Positions 43,371-53,444 of a DNA stretch of 64,000 nucleotides are shown one piece after another; position 1 is the stretch's first letter, and each line of letters begins with the position of its first letter. The notes under the pieces are model-generated. The model saw only the letters and a program-made list of their open reading frames with translations. It did not search any database and was not told the DNA's origin. The DNA comes from Dyadobacter diqingensis. GTDB lineage: Bacteria; Bacteroidota; Bacteroidia; Cytophagales; Spirosomataceae. Made by a program: the position numbers and the translations under genes. The stretch is taken from positions 182,776-246,775 of the forward strand of contig NZ_JAMXKF010000007.1 of assembly GCF_024220585.1 (NCBI RefSeq), in the 5' to 3' direction.

Positions 43371-45797
43371 TTACTCTGATTTTAGAGATTTAACGGGATT
43401 TACAAGCGCCGCTTTGACGCCCTGAAACATAATTGTGCATAACGCTATCATGATTGCAATGCCACCGGCAACCGCGAAAATCCACCAGGAAATATCAATC
43501 CGGTAAGCAAAATCGCTGAGCCAGATTTGCATAAAGTAATATGTAATCGGGCTCGCAATCAGGATCGCGATACAAACCAGCAAAAGAAAGTCCTTCGATA
43601 ACAACCCAATGATACTGACCACCGAAGCGCCCAGCACTTTTCTGATACCAATTTCCTTATTTCTGTTTTCGACCGTGAAAGTCGCCAGTCCGAAAAGGCC
43701 CAGGCAGGCTATAACAATCGCCCAGATTGAAGCCGTGGTAAAGATCTGGCCGTACTGTTTTTCTGACACATATTGCTTGTTGAAATTTTCATCTACAAAG
43801 AAATATTCAAACGGATTATCGGTAAAATAGTTTTTATAAATCCCTTCCAGTTTGGCGATTTTCTCCTGCATGTTATCCGCAGTAAGGTTTATGGTGATGT
43901 ACTGGCTGCTGTTTTGCGGGTAAAAAATGATAGGATCAATCGCCCTTTGGAGTCCGGTATGATGGTAATCTTTCACCACACCAATAACTTCCAGATATCT
44001 TTCGTCCCATTTGATCTTTGTCCTGACCGCCTCATCAGCCGACTCGAATCCAAGCTGACTTACAGCTGTTTCATTCAATAAAACCTTGCTGTTATCATTC
44101 CATTCAACATTGGTTTCTTTGGGAGTAAAATTCCGGCCGGCTTTCAGTTTCAGGTCATAGACATTCAGATACCGGTCGCCGATAATGGCAAAAGAATAAG
44201 ATTTCAAATCATCACCAGGTTTCGATTTGGGCTGGGTAAAACCGGACGTAGAGAAATTATACCAATTCCCCGGAACACTTCCCGAAAGGCAATAATCCTT
44301 AATATAACTTTGGCTGCTGATATCATTCCAAAAAGCTGCTTTACGAACTTTATACGTGCTGTCCTTGCCTACTTCCGGCCCGCGTACCACCAGGAGCTGA
44401 CTGGTTTTTACACCAAGATTTTCGTTTTGCATAAACCGCAGCTGGCTAAAAATGACGATTGTCACAAGCATTAATGCGATTGAAATGCTGAATTGGGAAA
44501 CCACAAGTGATTTTCTCAGAAAAGCGCCCTGTGAAGTTTTTGCCAGCTTACCCTTAAGAATTTTTACGGGATTGAAATTGGATAACGCGTAAGCCGTATA
44601 AATACCTGAAATCACGGAACCTAAAATAAAAATACCCAGCCCAATCGCCCAAATCGACGACGAGCCAAGGGTTTCCAGAGAAAGTTCTTTACCAATGAGA
44701 TTGTTAAAAAGTGGCTGAAGAATATAAACCAGGAGAATAGCCAGCGAAAAACTTAACAAATTCACCAAACCTGATTCCCCTAAAAATTGTAAGATCAGGT
44801 TACCCGGCGTAGCCCCGATTACCTTTCTCACTCCCACTTCACTGGCACGTTTGAGCGAATTCGCAGTCGATAAATTCACATAATTGAACCAGGCAATAAG
44901 CAGGATCAAAAACGCAATGGCAGCCAGGGTATACACATATTTCACATTTCCCGTTGTCTGATAAGGATCATTAAACTGATCCGACAAGTGCATATTGGCA
45001 AATGCCTGCAACCTGAACTTCACACCGTCTTTGTCCTGTTTCTGAGTATCACGGAATTTCGACAATTTATTTTCAAGAAGCTTAGGATCAACGCCCTTAT
45101 TCAAAAGGAAAAATGTGGTGATGTATTGTGTTTCAAGATTCTCTGCACTCGCCCAGTTATTACCGTTCAGATTGGCAGGATTTTCCAGCGTTTTTAAGGA
45201 AAATACCATATCAAAATTGATATCGGAGTTTTCCCGCGATTCAAAAACACCTTCAACGGCATAAGACGTTGTACCAAACTGGTTGGAAAGTGTCAGCGTT
45301 TTACCAATAGGGTCGTCTTTCCCAAAATATTTTTCAGCCGTTTTCTCGGTTATAAAAACCACTCCGGGCTGATTTAACGCAGGCTTATTTCCTTTTTTTA
45401 AATTAAAACTGAAAAAATCGAAGAAATTCCCCTCGGCATAAGCCACATTATTTTCCCGAAATATCTCACTACCAACCCCTCCCTTTTTCACGATCCCGTT
45501 TCCAATCGATTCTGCAAAACGGCAATAACTTTTGATTTCGCTGAAATTCTGCGTCGCCCGGGTCGCCCAGCCTGGTTCAACCTGCGCCCAGGTATTTCCT
45601 TTCGGATCCAGGTTGATAAGCCGGAACATTTGCGGCAAATCCTTATGAAACTGGTTGATGCTTTTTTCAAAACTTACATATTCCAGAATCAAAAGAAAAG
45701 CGGCGATGCCCATGGCAAGCCCGGCGATATTGATAAAGCTGTAAACTTTATTTCGGAACAAGTTCCGGAAAGCGATTTTCAAATAGTTCCTGATCAT
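43371..45797 (-). CDS. ABC transporter permease, FtsX/MacB type (array member 4)
   Basis: An 808-residue paralogue with the same duplicated core-plus-FtsX layout. It begins MIRNYLKIAFRNLFRNKVYSF; the FtsX loops are EVGVRKVIGAT and EIGIRKVLGAS, and the tail is KAALVNPVKSLKSE. The periplasmic cores differ much more from the other members than the FtsX blocks do, as expected if they face different partners. It is 26 bases from the upstream permease gene. Confidence 0.9.
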   Translation of the reverse strand: MIRNYLKIAFRNLFRNKVYSFINIAGLAMGIAAFLLILEYVSFEKSINQFHKDLPQMFRLINLDPKGNTWAQVEPGWATRATQNFSEIKSYCRFAESIGNGIVKKGGVGSEIFRENNVAYAEGNFFDFFSFNLKKGNKPALNQPGVVFITEKTAEKYFGKDDPIGKTLTLSNQFGTTSYAVEGVFESRENSDINFDMVFSLKTLENPANLNGNNWASAENLETQYITTFFLLNKGVDPKLLENKLSKFRDTQKQDKDGVKFRLQAFANMHLSDQFNDPYQTTGNVKYVYTLAAIAFLILLIAWFNYVNLSTANSLKRASEVGVRKVIGATPGNLILQFLGESGLVNLLSFSLAILLVYILQPLFNNLIGKELSLETLGSSSIWAIGLGIFILGSVISGIYTAYALSNFNPVKILKGKLAKTSQGAFLRKSLVVSQFSISIALMLVTIVIFSQLRFMQNENLGVKTSQLLVVRGPEVGKDSTYKVRKAAFWNDISSQSYIKDYCLSGSVPGNWYNFSTSGFTQPKSKPGDDLKSYSFAIIGDRYLNVYDLKLKAGRNFTPKETNVEWNDNSKVLLNETAVSQLGFESADEAVRTKIKWDERYLEVIGVVKDYHHTGLQRAIDPIIFYPQNSSQYITINLTADNMQEKIAKLEGIYKNYFTDNPFEYFFVDENFNKQYVSEKQYGQIFTTASIWAIVIACLGLFGLATFTVENRNKEIGIRKVLGASVVSIIGLLSKDFLLLVCIAILIASPITYYFMQIWLSDFAYRIDISWWIFAVAGGIAIMIALCTIMFQGVKAALVNPVKSLKSE

Positions 45798-45823
45798 GAT
45801 TAGTATAGGTTAGTATTAACATC

Positions 45824-48277
45824 TCACTCCGATTTCAACGATTTTACGGGATTGCTCAATGCCGCTTTGATAGCCTGAGAACTAACCGTTATTAAAGCAA
45901 TAACCACTGCCAGCACGCCGGCCAGCACAAACATCCACCATTCAATAGAAATGCTGTAAGCAAAATCCTGCAACCATTTTGACATCACATACCAGGTCAG
46001 CGGTGTGGCAATAATTAATGAAACCAGCACCAGTTTCATAAAATCGCCCGAAAGCAGCGTGACGATACTGGCAACCGAGGCACCCAAAACTTTTCTCACC
46101 CCAATTTCCTTAATGCGTTGCTGCGCCGCAAAGGCAGCCAGACCGAACAAACCCAGACAGGAAATAAGAATTGAAATAACGGTAAATGCATTGACGATGC
46201 GGGCAGTCCGCGCATCAGCAGAATAACTGGTTTGAAAATCCTCGTTCAGGAAGGTATAGGAAAATGGTTCGTCAGGCACCAGTGTTTTCCATTTAGCCTC
46301 GATGAATGGTAAAACCTTGCTCACATCCTTTGTATCTACGTGGGCAATGATGTAATTGAAGTTATCATTATTAAGAAAAAAAGCATAAGGTTCGATGACT
46401 TTATGCAGGCTTTCGAAATGGAAATCTTTGGCCACCCCGACGATTTCCAGCGATCCGATACCGTTTTCTCCCATATTGAAATTGAGTTTCTGACCGACCG
46501 CTTTGTCAAGAGGAATCGCAAATTTGCGCAGCGTTGCTTCGTTAACCACGATTTTGTAATTCGTATCCGCGGGGAATTCTGCTGAAAACATGCGTCCCGC
46601 CGCCATTTTAAAATCCATCGTTTTCATAAAATCTGCCGATACGCCATTGGTTTTGACCAATCCGTCGTCATTTACGCTCTGGCCGGGAAGAAAAACGGAC
46701 ATATCACTCGGATTGAGAATGCCGGGATAATATGAAGTACCTGCGGCAGCGGTAATCTGGTTATTCTGAAGTATCTCGTTTCTCAACGCCGTGTAAGCTC
46801 TTCTGGATTCCTGGCTGCGGAAAGGGATCACAATCTGCTGATCTTTGGTAAAACCAAGCGGCTGGTCGCGCATGAACTTAATTTGCTCCTGAATAACCAT
46901 CGTTGCGACAACGAGGCCGATGGAAATCACAAACTGAAAAACAACCAGTCCTCTGCGTAAAGTCGTGGCCGAAACGGAGTTTGTAAATTTTCCCTTAATG
47001 ACATCAAGCGGATTAAAGACCGACAGATAAAACGCCGGATAACTTCCAGCCAGCAGGCCCGTCAGCAGTGCCAGTATGATAAACGCCAGCGCTATTTCAG
47101 GCCTGAACAACTCAGAAATACTTAAAGTCTTGTCCGATAACTGATTGAAGAGTGGTAAAAATATAATAACCGAGGCAATCGCCAGAACCAGTGCCAGAAA
47201 GGTAAGAACCATGGATTCACCAAGGAACTGACCAACCAGACCACTTTTACCAGCGCCCATTACCTTACGAATGCCGACCTCCGCAGCGCGTTTGGCTGAA
47301 CGGGCCGTGGCCAGATTCATAAAATTAATACAGGCGATCAGCAGCGTGAACAACGCAATGGATGCAAGTACATAAAGGTAGGTGGTACTTGTCGTGGGTG
47401 TTACAATCTTGTCAATCACGCTGAAAAGATGTATGTCCTGAACAGGCAGCAGATGCAGTTTTTTATCAAAACCGGCAATTCTCAAATCCTTCCTGGCATA
47501 CTTTTCAATAAATGAAGGCAATTTGGCACCAAACTTTTCAGCGCTTGTTCCCGGTTTCAGGCGCAGATATGTGTAGAACATGTTATTGTTCGTAAAATTC
47601 AGATTTGGCTGGCGCAAATAATCTCCGACCCAGCCTGCATGTATTGAAACAAAATAACGCGCGTCGATATGAGACCGAGCACTTTCACTTTTGAATACGC
47701 CGGTCACCTTAAAATCTTCATTGTTACCGGATCTGCCTCCGATCCGGATGGTCTGGTTTAAGGCTGATTCATTCCCGAACAACTTTTGAGCAACCTCTTC
47801 CGACAAAACCACCGAATGAGGATCGTTCATTGAAGTTTTTGCATCACCTTCCACAAACTGATACGTGAATACATCAAAAAAAGTAGAATCTACGTGCACC
47901 CCTTTTGTTTCGTAAAATGCCTTTTCCTGCTTCCCTGGCTGTGCGACTTTCAGCAGCGTTTTGTCTTCCAAAAAATTTATCCACAATCGGCTCACCTGAA
48001 CAACCTCTGGAAACTCGGCCTTTACAGCTTGTGCATAAGGGGCCGGGGCTCTGGGATTATCCATTTTCTCACCGTTGGACTGTACGTTTTCACTCCGTAA
48101 AAGATACAGATCGTTCGCATGTTCCTGATGTTTATCAAAGGATGTTTCACTCAAAATGTAAAGCAAAAGCAGCATGCAGCAAGTCATCCCAACAGACAGG
48201 CCGAACACATTAATGAAGGAGAAAAGCTTACTGGATAGCAAGTTCCGCCATGCGATTTTGAGATAATTTTTAAACAT
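45824..48277 (-). CDS. ABC transporter permease, FtsX/MacB type (array member 3)
   Basis: An 817-residue paralogue starting MFKNYLKIAWRNLLSSKLFSF, with FtsX loops EVGIRKVMGAG and EIGVRKVLGAS and the tail KAALSNPVKSLKSE. It is separated from the upstream member by 84 bases that contain a 13-bp GC-rich hairpin (48328-48359), so expression of this and the following genes may be lowered relative to the first two. Confidence 0.9.
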   Translation of the reverse strand: MFKNYLKIAWRNLLSSKLFSFINVFGLSVGMTCCMLLLLYILSETSFDKHQEHANDLYLLRSENVQSNGEKMDNPRAPAPYAQAVKAEFPEVVQVSRLWINFLEDKTLLKVAQPGKQEKAFYETKGVHVDSTFFDVFTYQFVEGDAKTSMNDPHSVVLSEEVAQKLFGNESALNQTIRIGGRSGNNEDFKVTGVFKSESARSHIDARYFVSIHAGWVGDYLRQPNLNFTNNNMFYTYLRLKPGTSAEKFGAKLPSFIEKYARKDLRIAGFDKKLHLLPVQDIHLFSVIDKIVTPTTSTTYLYVLASIALFTLLIACINFMNLATARSAKRAAEVGIRKVMGAGKSGLVGQFLGESMVLTFLALVLAIASVIIFLPLFNQLSDKTLSISELFRPEIALAFIILALLTGLLAGSYPAFYLSVFNPLDVIKGKFTNSVSATTLRRGLVVFQFVISIGLVVATMVIQEQIKFMRDQPLGFTKDQQIVIPFRSQESRRAYTALRNEILQNNQITAAAGTSYYPGILNPSDMSVFLPGQSVNDDGLVKTNGVSADFMKTMDFKMAAGRMFSAEFPADTNYKIVVNEATLRKFAIPLDKAVGQKLNFNMGENGIGSLEIVGVAKDFHFESLHKVIEPYAFFLNNDNFNYIIAHVDTKDVSKVLPFIEAKWKTLVPDEPFSYTFLNEDFQTSYSADARTARIVNAFTVISILISCLGLFGLAAFAAQQRIKEIGVRKVLGASVASIVTLLSGDFMKLVLVSLIIATPLTWYVMSKWLQDFAYSISIEWWMFVLAGVLAVVIALITVSSQAIKAALSNPVKSLKSE

Positions 48278-48327
48278 GTCGTTTAGATTTTCAGGCTAAT
48301 AAGATTTTGAGAATAATTTCTTTTATA

Positions 48328-48359
48328 CCCGTCCGACGGCAAAAAAGCCGTCGGACGGG
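48328..48359 (-). terminator. GC-rich hairpin between permease genes, possible attenuator
   Basis: CCCGTCCGACGGC (48328-48340) and GCCGTCGGACGGG (48347-48359) pair perfectly around a loop of six As, two bases after the stop codon of the upstream permease gene. No T-run follows on the minus strand (it reads TATAAAAG), so it is more likely an mRNA-stabilising or partial-termination hairpin than a full terminator. Confidence 0.5.
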
Positions 48360-48361
48360 AT

Positions 48362-50794
48362 TTACTGACTCTTCAAAGTTTTCGCAGGATCAATTAAAGC
48401 GGCTTTAATCGCCTGGTAGCTGATTGTCAGCAAAGCAATAGCAGCAGCCAAAATTCCTGCAAAGGCATAAATATCCCAGGTAATATCAATTCTGTATTCA
48501 TAATCCTGCAACCATTTTTGCATGATATACCAGGCGATAGGCGAAGCAATCACGGCTGAGATAAACACCAGGACCAGGAAATTCCGGGTCAAAAGCCCAA
48601 GAATACTTTGCACCGAGGCTCCCAAAACCTTCCGTATACCAATTTCTTTTCTCCGTTGTTCTACCAAAAATGCTGAAAGCGCAAACAAACCGAGTGAGGC
48701 GACAATAATGGCCAGAATAGCAAAGCTGCTAAAAATCATCCCCATGCGGTTGATATCATCATACATTCTGGAAAAATTCGCATCCATAAAAGTGTAGCGG
48801 ATCGGCTGGTTTGGAGCAAATGAGTTCCAAACGCCGGCTATCGACGCAATCGTCCGTTTCGTATCGGAAGCACCTATTTTTATGGAAACAATCGAAGGGC
48901 TGGAACCCAGGCTCATGCAAAGACCGCCAATATCTTCTTTCATCGATTCGAAATGAAAATCTTCAACAACGCCGATCACTTCCAGGTCATTGCCAGCCTG
49001 ATTGGTGATATGCTGCCCGATCGGATTTTTCAGCCCAAGTTCCTTTGCAAGTTTTTGATTGATAATAGCCGCCTTTTCATCGGTTTTCCGGTCTTGCGAA
49101 AAATTCCTGCCTTGAATCAGTTTCATACCAAGGGTTTCAATATAATCACAATCCGTTATCCAGAACTGTCCGCTGACGGAAGCCGTTTCCTTCGTTTTCC
49201 CATACAGCCAAAATGGATTTCCATTTCGCTTGGTATTTTTTATTGGCAGATAATCGCTTATGGTCGCGTTTTTCACCTGCGGAAGCTTTTTAATTTCTTT
49301 TTTGAAAACAGTAACCTGATCACCCAGCGTATTGGCCCCGTGCACAAGCAACACCTGATCGCGCTCATAACCCACTTTTGCATTCAGGATAAAATTGACC
49401 TGGCGGTAAATCACAAACGTTCCGATGATCAAAATGATAGAGGTCGTAAACTGAAAAACCACGAGCGTGCTCCGCAGGTCAGCTCCTTTGGAACCCTTAA
49501 CCAGCTGTCCTTTTAATACATTGATCGGCTTAAAACCGGACAAATAAAATGCGGGATAAAGTCCGGCCAGGAGGCCTATGATCAACGAGCTTAGGATCAA
49601 CACCGGAACCGGCCACCATTCGGTAAATGGGAATACCAGCGATTTCGAAGAAAGCGTATTAAAAAACGGCAGCAGAATATAAGCGAGAACAAAACCAAAC
49701 GAGATTGAAACAAAACTGATTAGCAGAGATTCGGTAAGAAACTGACTGATCAAACCACTTCGCTCCGACCCTACGGTTTTTCTCAACCCGACTTCTATGG
49801 CTCTGTTTGCAGATTTCGCTGTGGCCAGATTTACAAAATTGATACAGGCCAGTAAAAGTATAAATCCTGCAATAGCTCCAAAAAGCCAGATAAACCGGAT
49901 ATCTCCATGACTCAATCCATCCTGAATGATTCCATTTCGCAAATAGATTTCAGAAACAGGCTGCATTAAATATTTTTTTTCAGCTTCAATTTGCCCCGCG
50001 TTAACCTTTTGGCCGCTGGCAATTTTCTGAGGTATGTAATATTTTTTGGTAATCGCTGACAGTTTTGATTCAAACTTCCGCACATCTGTTCCCTCTTTCA
50101 GCCGGACATACGTGTGATAATTGGTTGCCAGCCAGTTTGTTTGTTCTCCCTCGTAAAAAACCACACCGGCCATTGTCATCAGAAAATCAAAACCGACGTG
50201 AAAGTTCTTTGGAAAATCTTCGATGACACCGGTAATTTTTCTCGGCTTTGAAAGATCATTGTTAATAATCATGATCTTCCCGATCGCGCTTTCACCGGGG
50301 AAAAATTTAGCTGCTTTCGATTTTGTGATCACCAGGCTATTGGGCTCATCCAAAGCATGGAGTTGATCCCCTTCAAGCATTTTCAAACCCCAGATATCGA
50401 TCAGCCCCTGGTCCATATAGACAAAACGTTCTTCATAAACATTTTGCATTTTGTCCGACCTTCTGACCTGGTTAGGACCTGCTCCGAATAATTCGCTGTT
50501 TAAGAATCTGCCCGCTTTTTCAACTTCCGGGTAATCCTCCTTAATTACTTTGGCTACCGCGGCCTGCTGCCAGATATAAAATTCCTTTTCCCCCTGATAA
50601 AGCTCTTCATTAACAACCCTGAACGTCCGGTCTTTGAAAGGAATATCCCGATCATAACTCAGCTCATCCTTGATAAACAAAGCAATCAGCAGGCACGCCG
50701 CAATACCAATGGCAAAACCTCCAATTTTCACAAAGGAGTACATTTTTTGTTTTACCAGATGCCGCCAGGCAAGTTTCAAATAATTGCTGAACAT
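48362..50794 (-). CDS. ABC transporter permease, FtsX/MacB type (array member 2)
   Basis: An 810-residue paralogue starting MFSNYLKLAWRHLVKQKMYSF, with FtsX loops EVGLRKTVGSE and EIGIRKVLGAS and the tail KAALIDPAKTLKSQ. Its first loop and tail are the most diverged of the five. It lies 29 bases after the first member. The periplasmic cores contain the usual 'VVEDFHFESM' element of this family. Confidence 0.9.
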   Translation of the reverse strand: MFSNYLKLAWRHLVKQKMYSFVKIGGFAIGIAACLLIALFIKDELSYDRDIPFKDRTFRVVNEELYQGEKEFYIWQQAAVAKVIKEDYPEVEKAGRFLNSELFGAGPNQVRRSDKMQNVYEERFVYMDQGLIDIWGLKMLEGDQLHALDEPNSLVITKSKAAKFFPGESAIGKIMIINNDLSKPRKITGVIEDFPKNFHVGFDFLMTMAGVVFYEGEQTNWLATNYHTYVRLKEGTDVRKFESKLSAITKKYYIPQKIASGQKVNAGQIEAEKKYLMQPVSEIYLRNGIIQDGLSHGDIRFIWLFGAIAGFILLLACINFVNLATAKSANRAIEVGLRKTVGSERSGLISQFLTESLLISFVSISFGFVLAYILLPFFNTLSSKSLVFPFTEWWPVPVLILSSLIIGLLAGLYPAFYLSGFKPINVLKGQLVKGSKGADLRSTLVVFQFTTSIILIIGTFVIYRQVNFILNAKVGYERDQVLLVHGANTLGDQVTVFKKEIKKLPQVKNATISDYLPIKNTKRNGNPFWLYGKTKETASVSGQFWITDCDYIETLGMKLIQGRNFSQDRKTDEKAAIINQKLAKELGLKNPIGQHITNQAGNDLEVIGVVEDFHFESMKEDIGGLCMSLGSSPSIVSIKIGASDTKRTIASIAGVWNSFAPNQPIRYTFMDANFSRMYDDINRMGMIFSSFAILAIIVASLGLFALSAFLVEQRRKEIGIRKVLGASVQSILGLLTRNFLVLVFISAVIASPIAWYIMQKWLQDYEYRIDITWDIYAFAGILAAAIALLTISYQAIKAALIDPAKTLKSQ

Positions 50795-50823
50795 AACGGA
50801 ACAGGAGTTAAAAGCTGTAAAAG

Positions 50824-53232
50824 TTACTCTGTTTTAAGCGATTTTACCGGGTTGACGAGCGCTGCTTTCACAGACTCATAACCAGCCGTGACAATGGCGA
50901 CGATAAACGTAATGGCGATAGCCAGTAACATGATTTCGGCGCCGATCGGGATCTTGTATTCGTAATCCTGCAACCAGCCGCGCATCAGATACCAACCCAG
51001 CGGAGCGGCGATGAGAAAGGCGAGACCAATTAAAAGCATAATTTCTTTCCCGAAAAGACTAAGTATGCTGGCGATACTCGCACCCAGCACTTTGCGAACG
51101 CCTATCTCTTTCGTCTTTTGGGAAGCCATAAATTTAACCAGACCGTATAACCCGAGGCATCCGATAAAAATGGCGATCATCGAAAAGCCTCTGACCAGTT
51201 TCAGCATGATATTTTCCAACCCATAACTTTTGGAGATATTTTCGTCCAAAAATGATTGTTCATAGAGATAATCCGGGAAATATTCGTTCCATAATTTCTC
51301 GACGCCCTTCATGGTCTGATGCAAATTGGTTGAGCTCAGTTTTATTGCACAGCGATAGTTCGTCTTATTTCTTGTAAAAACGGCAATCGGGTCAATACCG
51401 CCTTTCAGTGATTTATTGTTCCAGTTTTTTAACACCCCATAAACAGGAGCCGTAACGCCCCATATTTTTAAATTCTTGCCGATGGCATCATTCGGATTTT
51501 TGAAACCGAGACGTTCCACCACTTTTTCATTGATCAGATAACCGCGGGTGGTATCACTCAGCGGAATATTTTTACCGGCAACAAATTCAAGTCCGAAAGT
51601 CTGTACATAATTGTTATCCGCCGTTTTGATGTTGATCTGCCAAACCTCATCTTTCTGACGGGTGTCAAACCTGAGATTGGAAGTATTGTTAGATGTCGCC
51701 GTTGGCAAAAAGTGACAAAAAGAAACGTCCGAAATACCCGGTATCTGCATCAGTCTCTGGCGGAACGTTGCCTGATTAATCTTATCAGGAGTTGGAATCT
51801 GAATTTCAGCGATGCCCTTGGTTTCATAACCGATAGAATGCGACAACATAAAATCGACCTGATTATTGACCACCAGCGTGCAGATAACCAGCAGCTGAAT
51901 CAGCACAAACTGAAAAACAATCAGTCCTCTGCGTAATGAAATCCCGCCGATCTGCCTCGTAGAAACACTTCCTTTTAACGCCAGCACCGTTTTGAAGCCA
52001 GCCAGAATGCCGCCGGGATAAGATCCTGCCAGAAGAATAACGACACAAAAAAGAGCGGCTAAAAATATCCATAACAAACTGTCAGCCCAGTTGATCGCCT
52101 TTGGCCATGCACCCGGCTGATCGAGCCACTGATTTATTTGCGGCATGATCAATGCCGCAAGGAGTAATCCAATAACCAGCGATGCAAGTGTAATCAATGC
52201 GGTTTCCGTCATAAACTGAATAAAAACCTGACTTCTTGTGCCACCTACTGCCTTGCGAACACCTATTTCTTTGGAGCGTCTCAACGCCTGAGCCGTTGCC
52301 ATATTGATAAAATTGAAACAGGCCGTAACGATCAGAAATATTCCGATCGCACTCATAAACCAGATCCATTTCATTGGCATCATGCCATAATACGTTTCGG
52401 AATGGTGCATTTCCTTGTAAGGCAGCACCGGGTGCACGTAAGATTTATGATCATCGCCATGGTACTTCTTGTTCAAGGCAGCCATCTGCTTTTCCACGTG
52501 CTTCACATTACCATTTTCGGGCAACAAAGTGAAACAATAGGTATTGGAATTTACACCGCCCCAGTGATCCAGCCCGCTCCCGCCGTACCGGTAATCAGGG
52601 TTTGCTATGAGCGTTTCATACGACACAAAAAACTCATACGGCATATCGGTGTTGTCCGGGATATTGTCTACAATCCCGGTAACTTCCAGATTGATCTCAT
52701 TTTCAAGGCGGATTATTTTTCCGATCGCGTTTTCTTTGCCGAAATATTTCCTCGCCATATTTTCACTCAACACCACCGCGTTCGGTTTCGTCAATGAGGT
52801 TTTAGCAGTACCAACCTGCCAGTGCGAATCGAAAATTGAAAAGTATTCGGGATGGACAAAAGCCAGCGTCGGGCCCTCTTCTTTGAATTTTTTGACTGCT
52901 TTTCCGCTGTTATCCAGGGCTGCTAAAAAGGCATCATACTTTTCGATGCACATGCTTGAAATATTTTCCGGCAATTCTGTTCTCATGGCTTTCCACATTG
53001 GAGTCGGGACGCCACGGGAATGACCTATGCCATCAAAATGAAATTCTGTGGTAATCTGATATATCCGGTCAATTTTGGAATGAAAATGGTCGTGGGTCGT
53101 TTGAAAACGAATAAACCAAAACACAATCAGCGCACAAGCCAGTCCAATCGACAAACCCGCTACATTTAATAATGCATACAGGCTGTTGCGTCTCAGATTC
53201 CGCCAGGCGATTTTGATGTAATTTTTTAACAT
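50824..53232 (-). CDS. ABC transporter permease, FtsX/MacB type (array member 1)
   Basis: An 802-residue paralogue and first gene of the array, starting MLKNYIKIAWRNLRRNSLYAL, with FtsX loops EIGVRKAVGGT and EIGVRKVLGAS and the tail KAALVNPVKSLKTE. Upstream, about 135 bases separate it from the terminator of the DUF4097 gene, so the array promoter should lie between 53233 and 53368. No adjacent ATPase or adaptor gene is present. Confidence 0.9.
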   Translation of the reverse strand: MLKNYIKIAWRNLRRNSLYALLNVAGLSIGLACALIVFWFIRFQTTHDHFHSKIDRIYQITTEFHFDGIGHSRGVPTPMWKAMRTELPENISSMCIEKYDAFLAALDNSGKAVKKFKEEGPTLAFVHPEYFSIFDSHWQVGTAKTSLTKPNAVVLSENMARKYFGKENAIGKIIRLENEINLEVTGIVDNIPDNTDMPYEFFVSYETLIANPDYRYGGSGLDHWGGVNSNTYCFTLLPENGNVKHVEKQMAALNKKYHGDDHKSYVHPVLPYKEMHHSETYYGMMPMKWIWFMSAIGIFLIVTACFNFINMATAQALRRSKEIGVRKAVGGTRSQVFIQFMTETALITLASLVIGLLLAALIMPQINQWLDQPGAWPKAINWADSLLWIFLAALFCVVILLAGSYPGGILAGFKTVLALKGSVSTRQIGGISLRRGLIVFQFVLIQLLVICTLVVNNQVDFMLSHSIGYETKGIAEIQIPTPDKINQATFRQRLMQIPGISDVSFCHFLPTATSNNTSNLRFDTRQKDEVWQINIKTADNNYVQTFGLEFVAGKNIPLSDTTRGYLINEKVVERLGFKNPNDAIGKNLKIWGVTAPVYGVLKNWNNKSLKGGIDPIAVFTRNKTNYRCAIKLSSTNLHQTMKGVEKLWNEYFPDYLYEQSFLDENISKSYGLENIMLKLVRGFSMIAIFIGCLGLYGLVKFMASQKTKEIGVRKVLGASIASILSLFGKEIMLLIGLAFLIAAPLGWYLMRGWLQDYEYKIPIGAEIMLLAIAITFIVAIVTAGYESVKAALVNPVKSLKTE

Positions 53233-53368
53233 GGCTAACAGATTATTTATGAGGGAACGGGTTCTTATCTGAAAAAAACGCAGGTTGCTTTACTTCGAGG
53301 TAATTAAAGTAAATTTTATGCCAAAACAATAGACAACTATCAATCAATAAGTTACACCACTTTAAACC

Positions 53369-53400
53369 AACAAAAGTGTCCGTTATCGGACACTTTTGTT
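53369..53400 (-). terminator. Terminator of the DUF4097-type gene
   Basis: AACAAAAGTGTCCG / CGGACACTTTTGTT, a perfect 14-bp stem with a TTAT loop, 44 bases beyond the stop codon. The T-rich arm is part of the stem. Its core is nearly identical to the terminator at 54642-54675. Confidence 0.75.
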
Positions 53401-53444
53401 CAGGGACGAACGCCCCTTTGAGTAAGAGCTTACGATCTATATTT

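Noticed and set aside
48328-48359. Full terminator splitting the permease operon
   Set aside because: The stem is strong, but no T-run follows on the transcribed strand, so complete termination is not supported; it is kept as a possible attenuator.
40228-53232. Assembly artefact as cause of the permease tandem array
   Set aside because: The five proteins are strongly diverged outside the FtsX loops and have different lengths and gaps, so a collapsed or duplicated assembly is unlikely.
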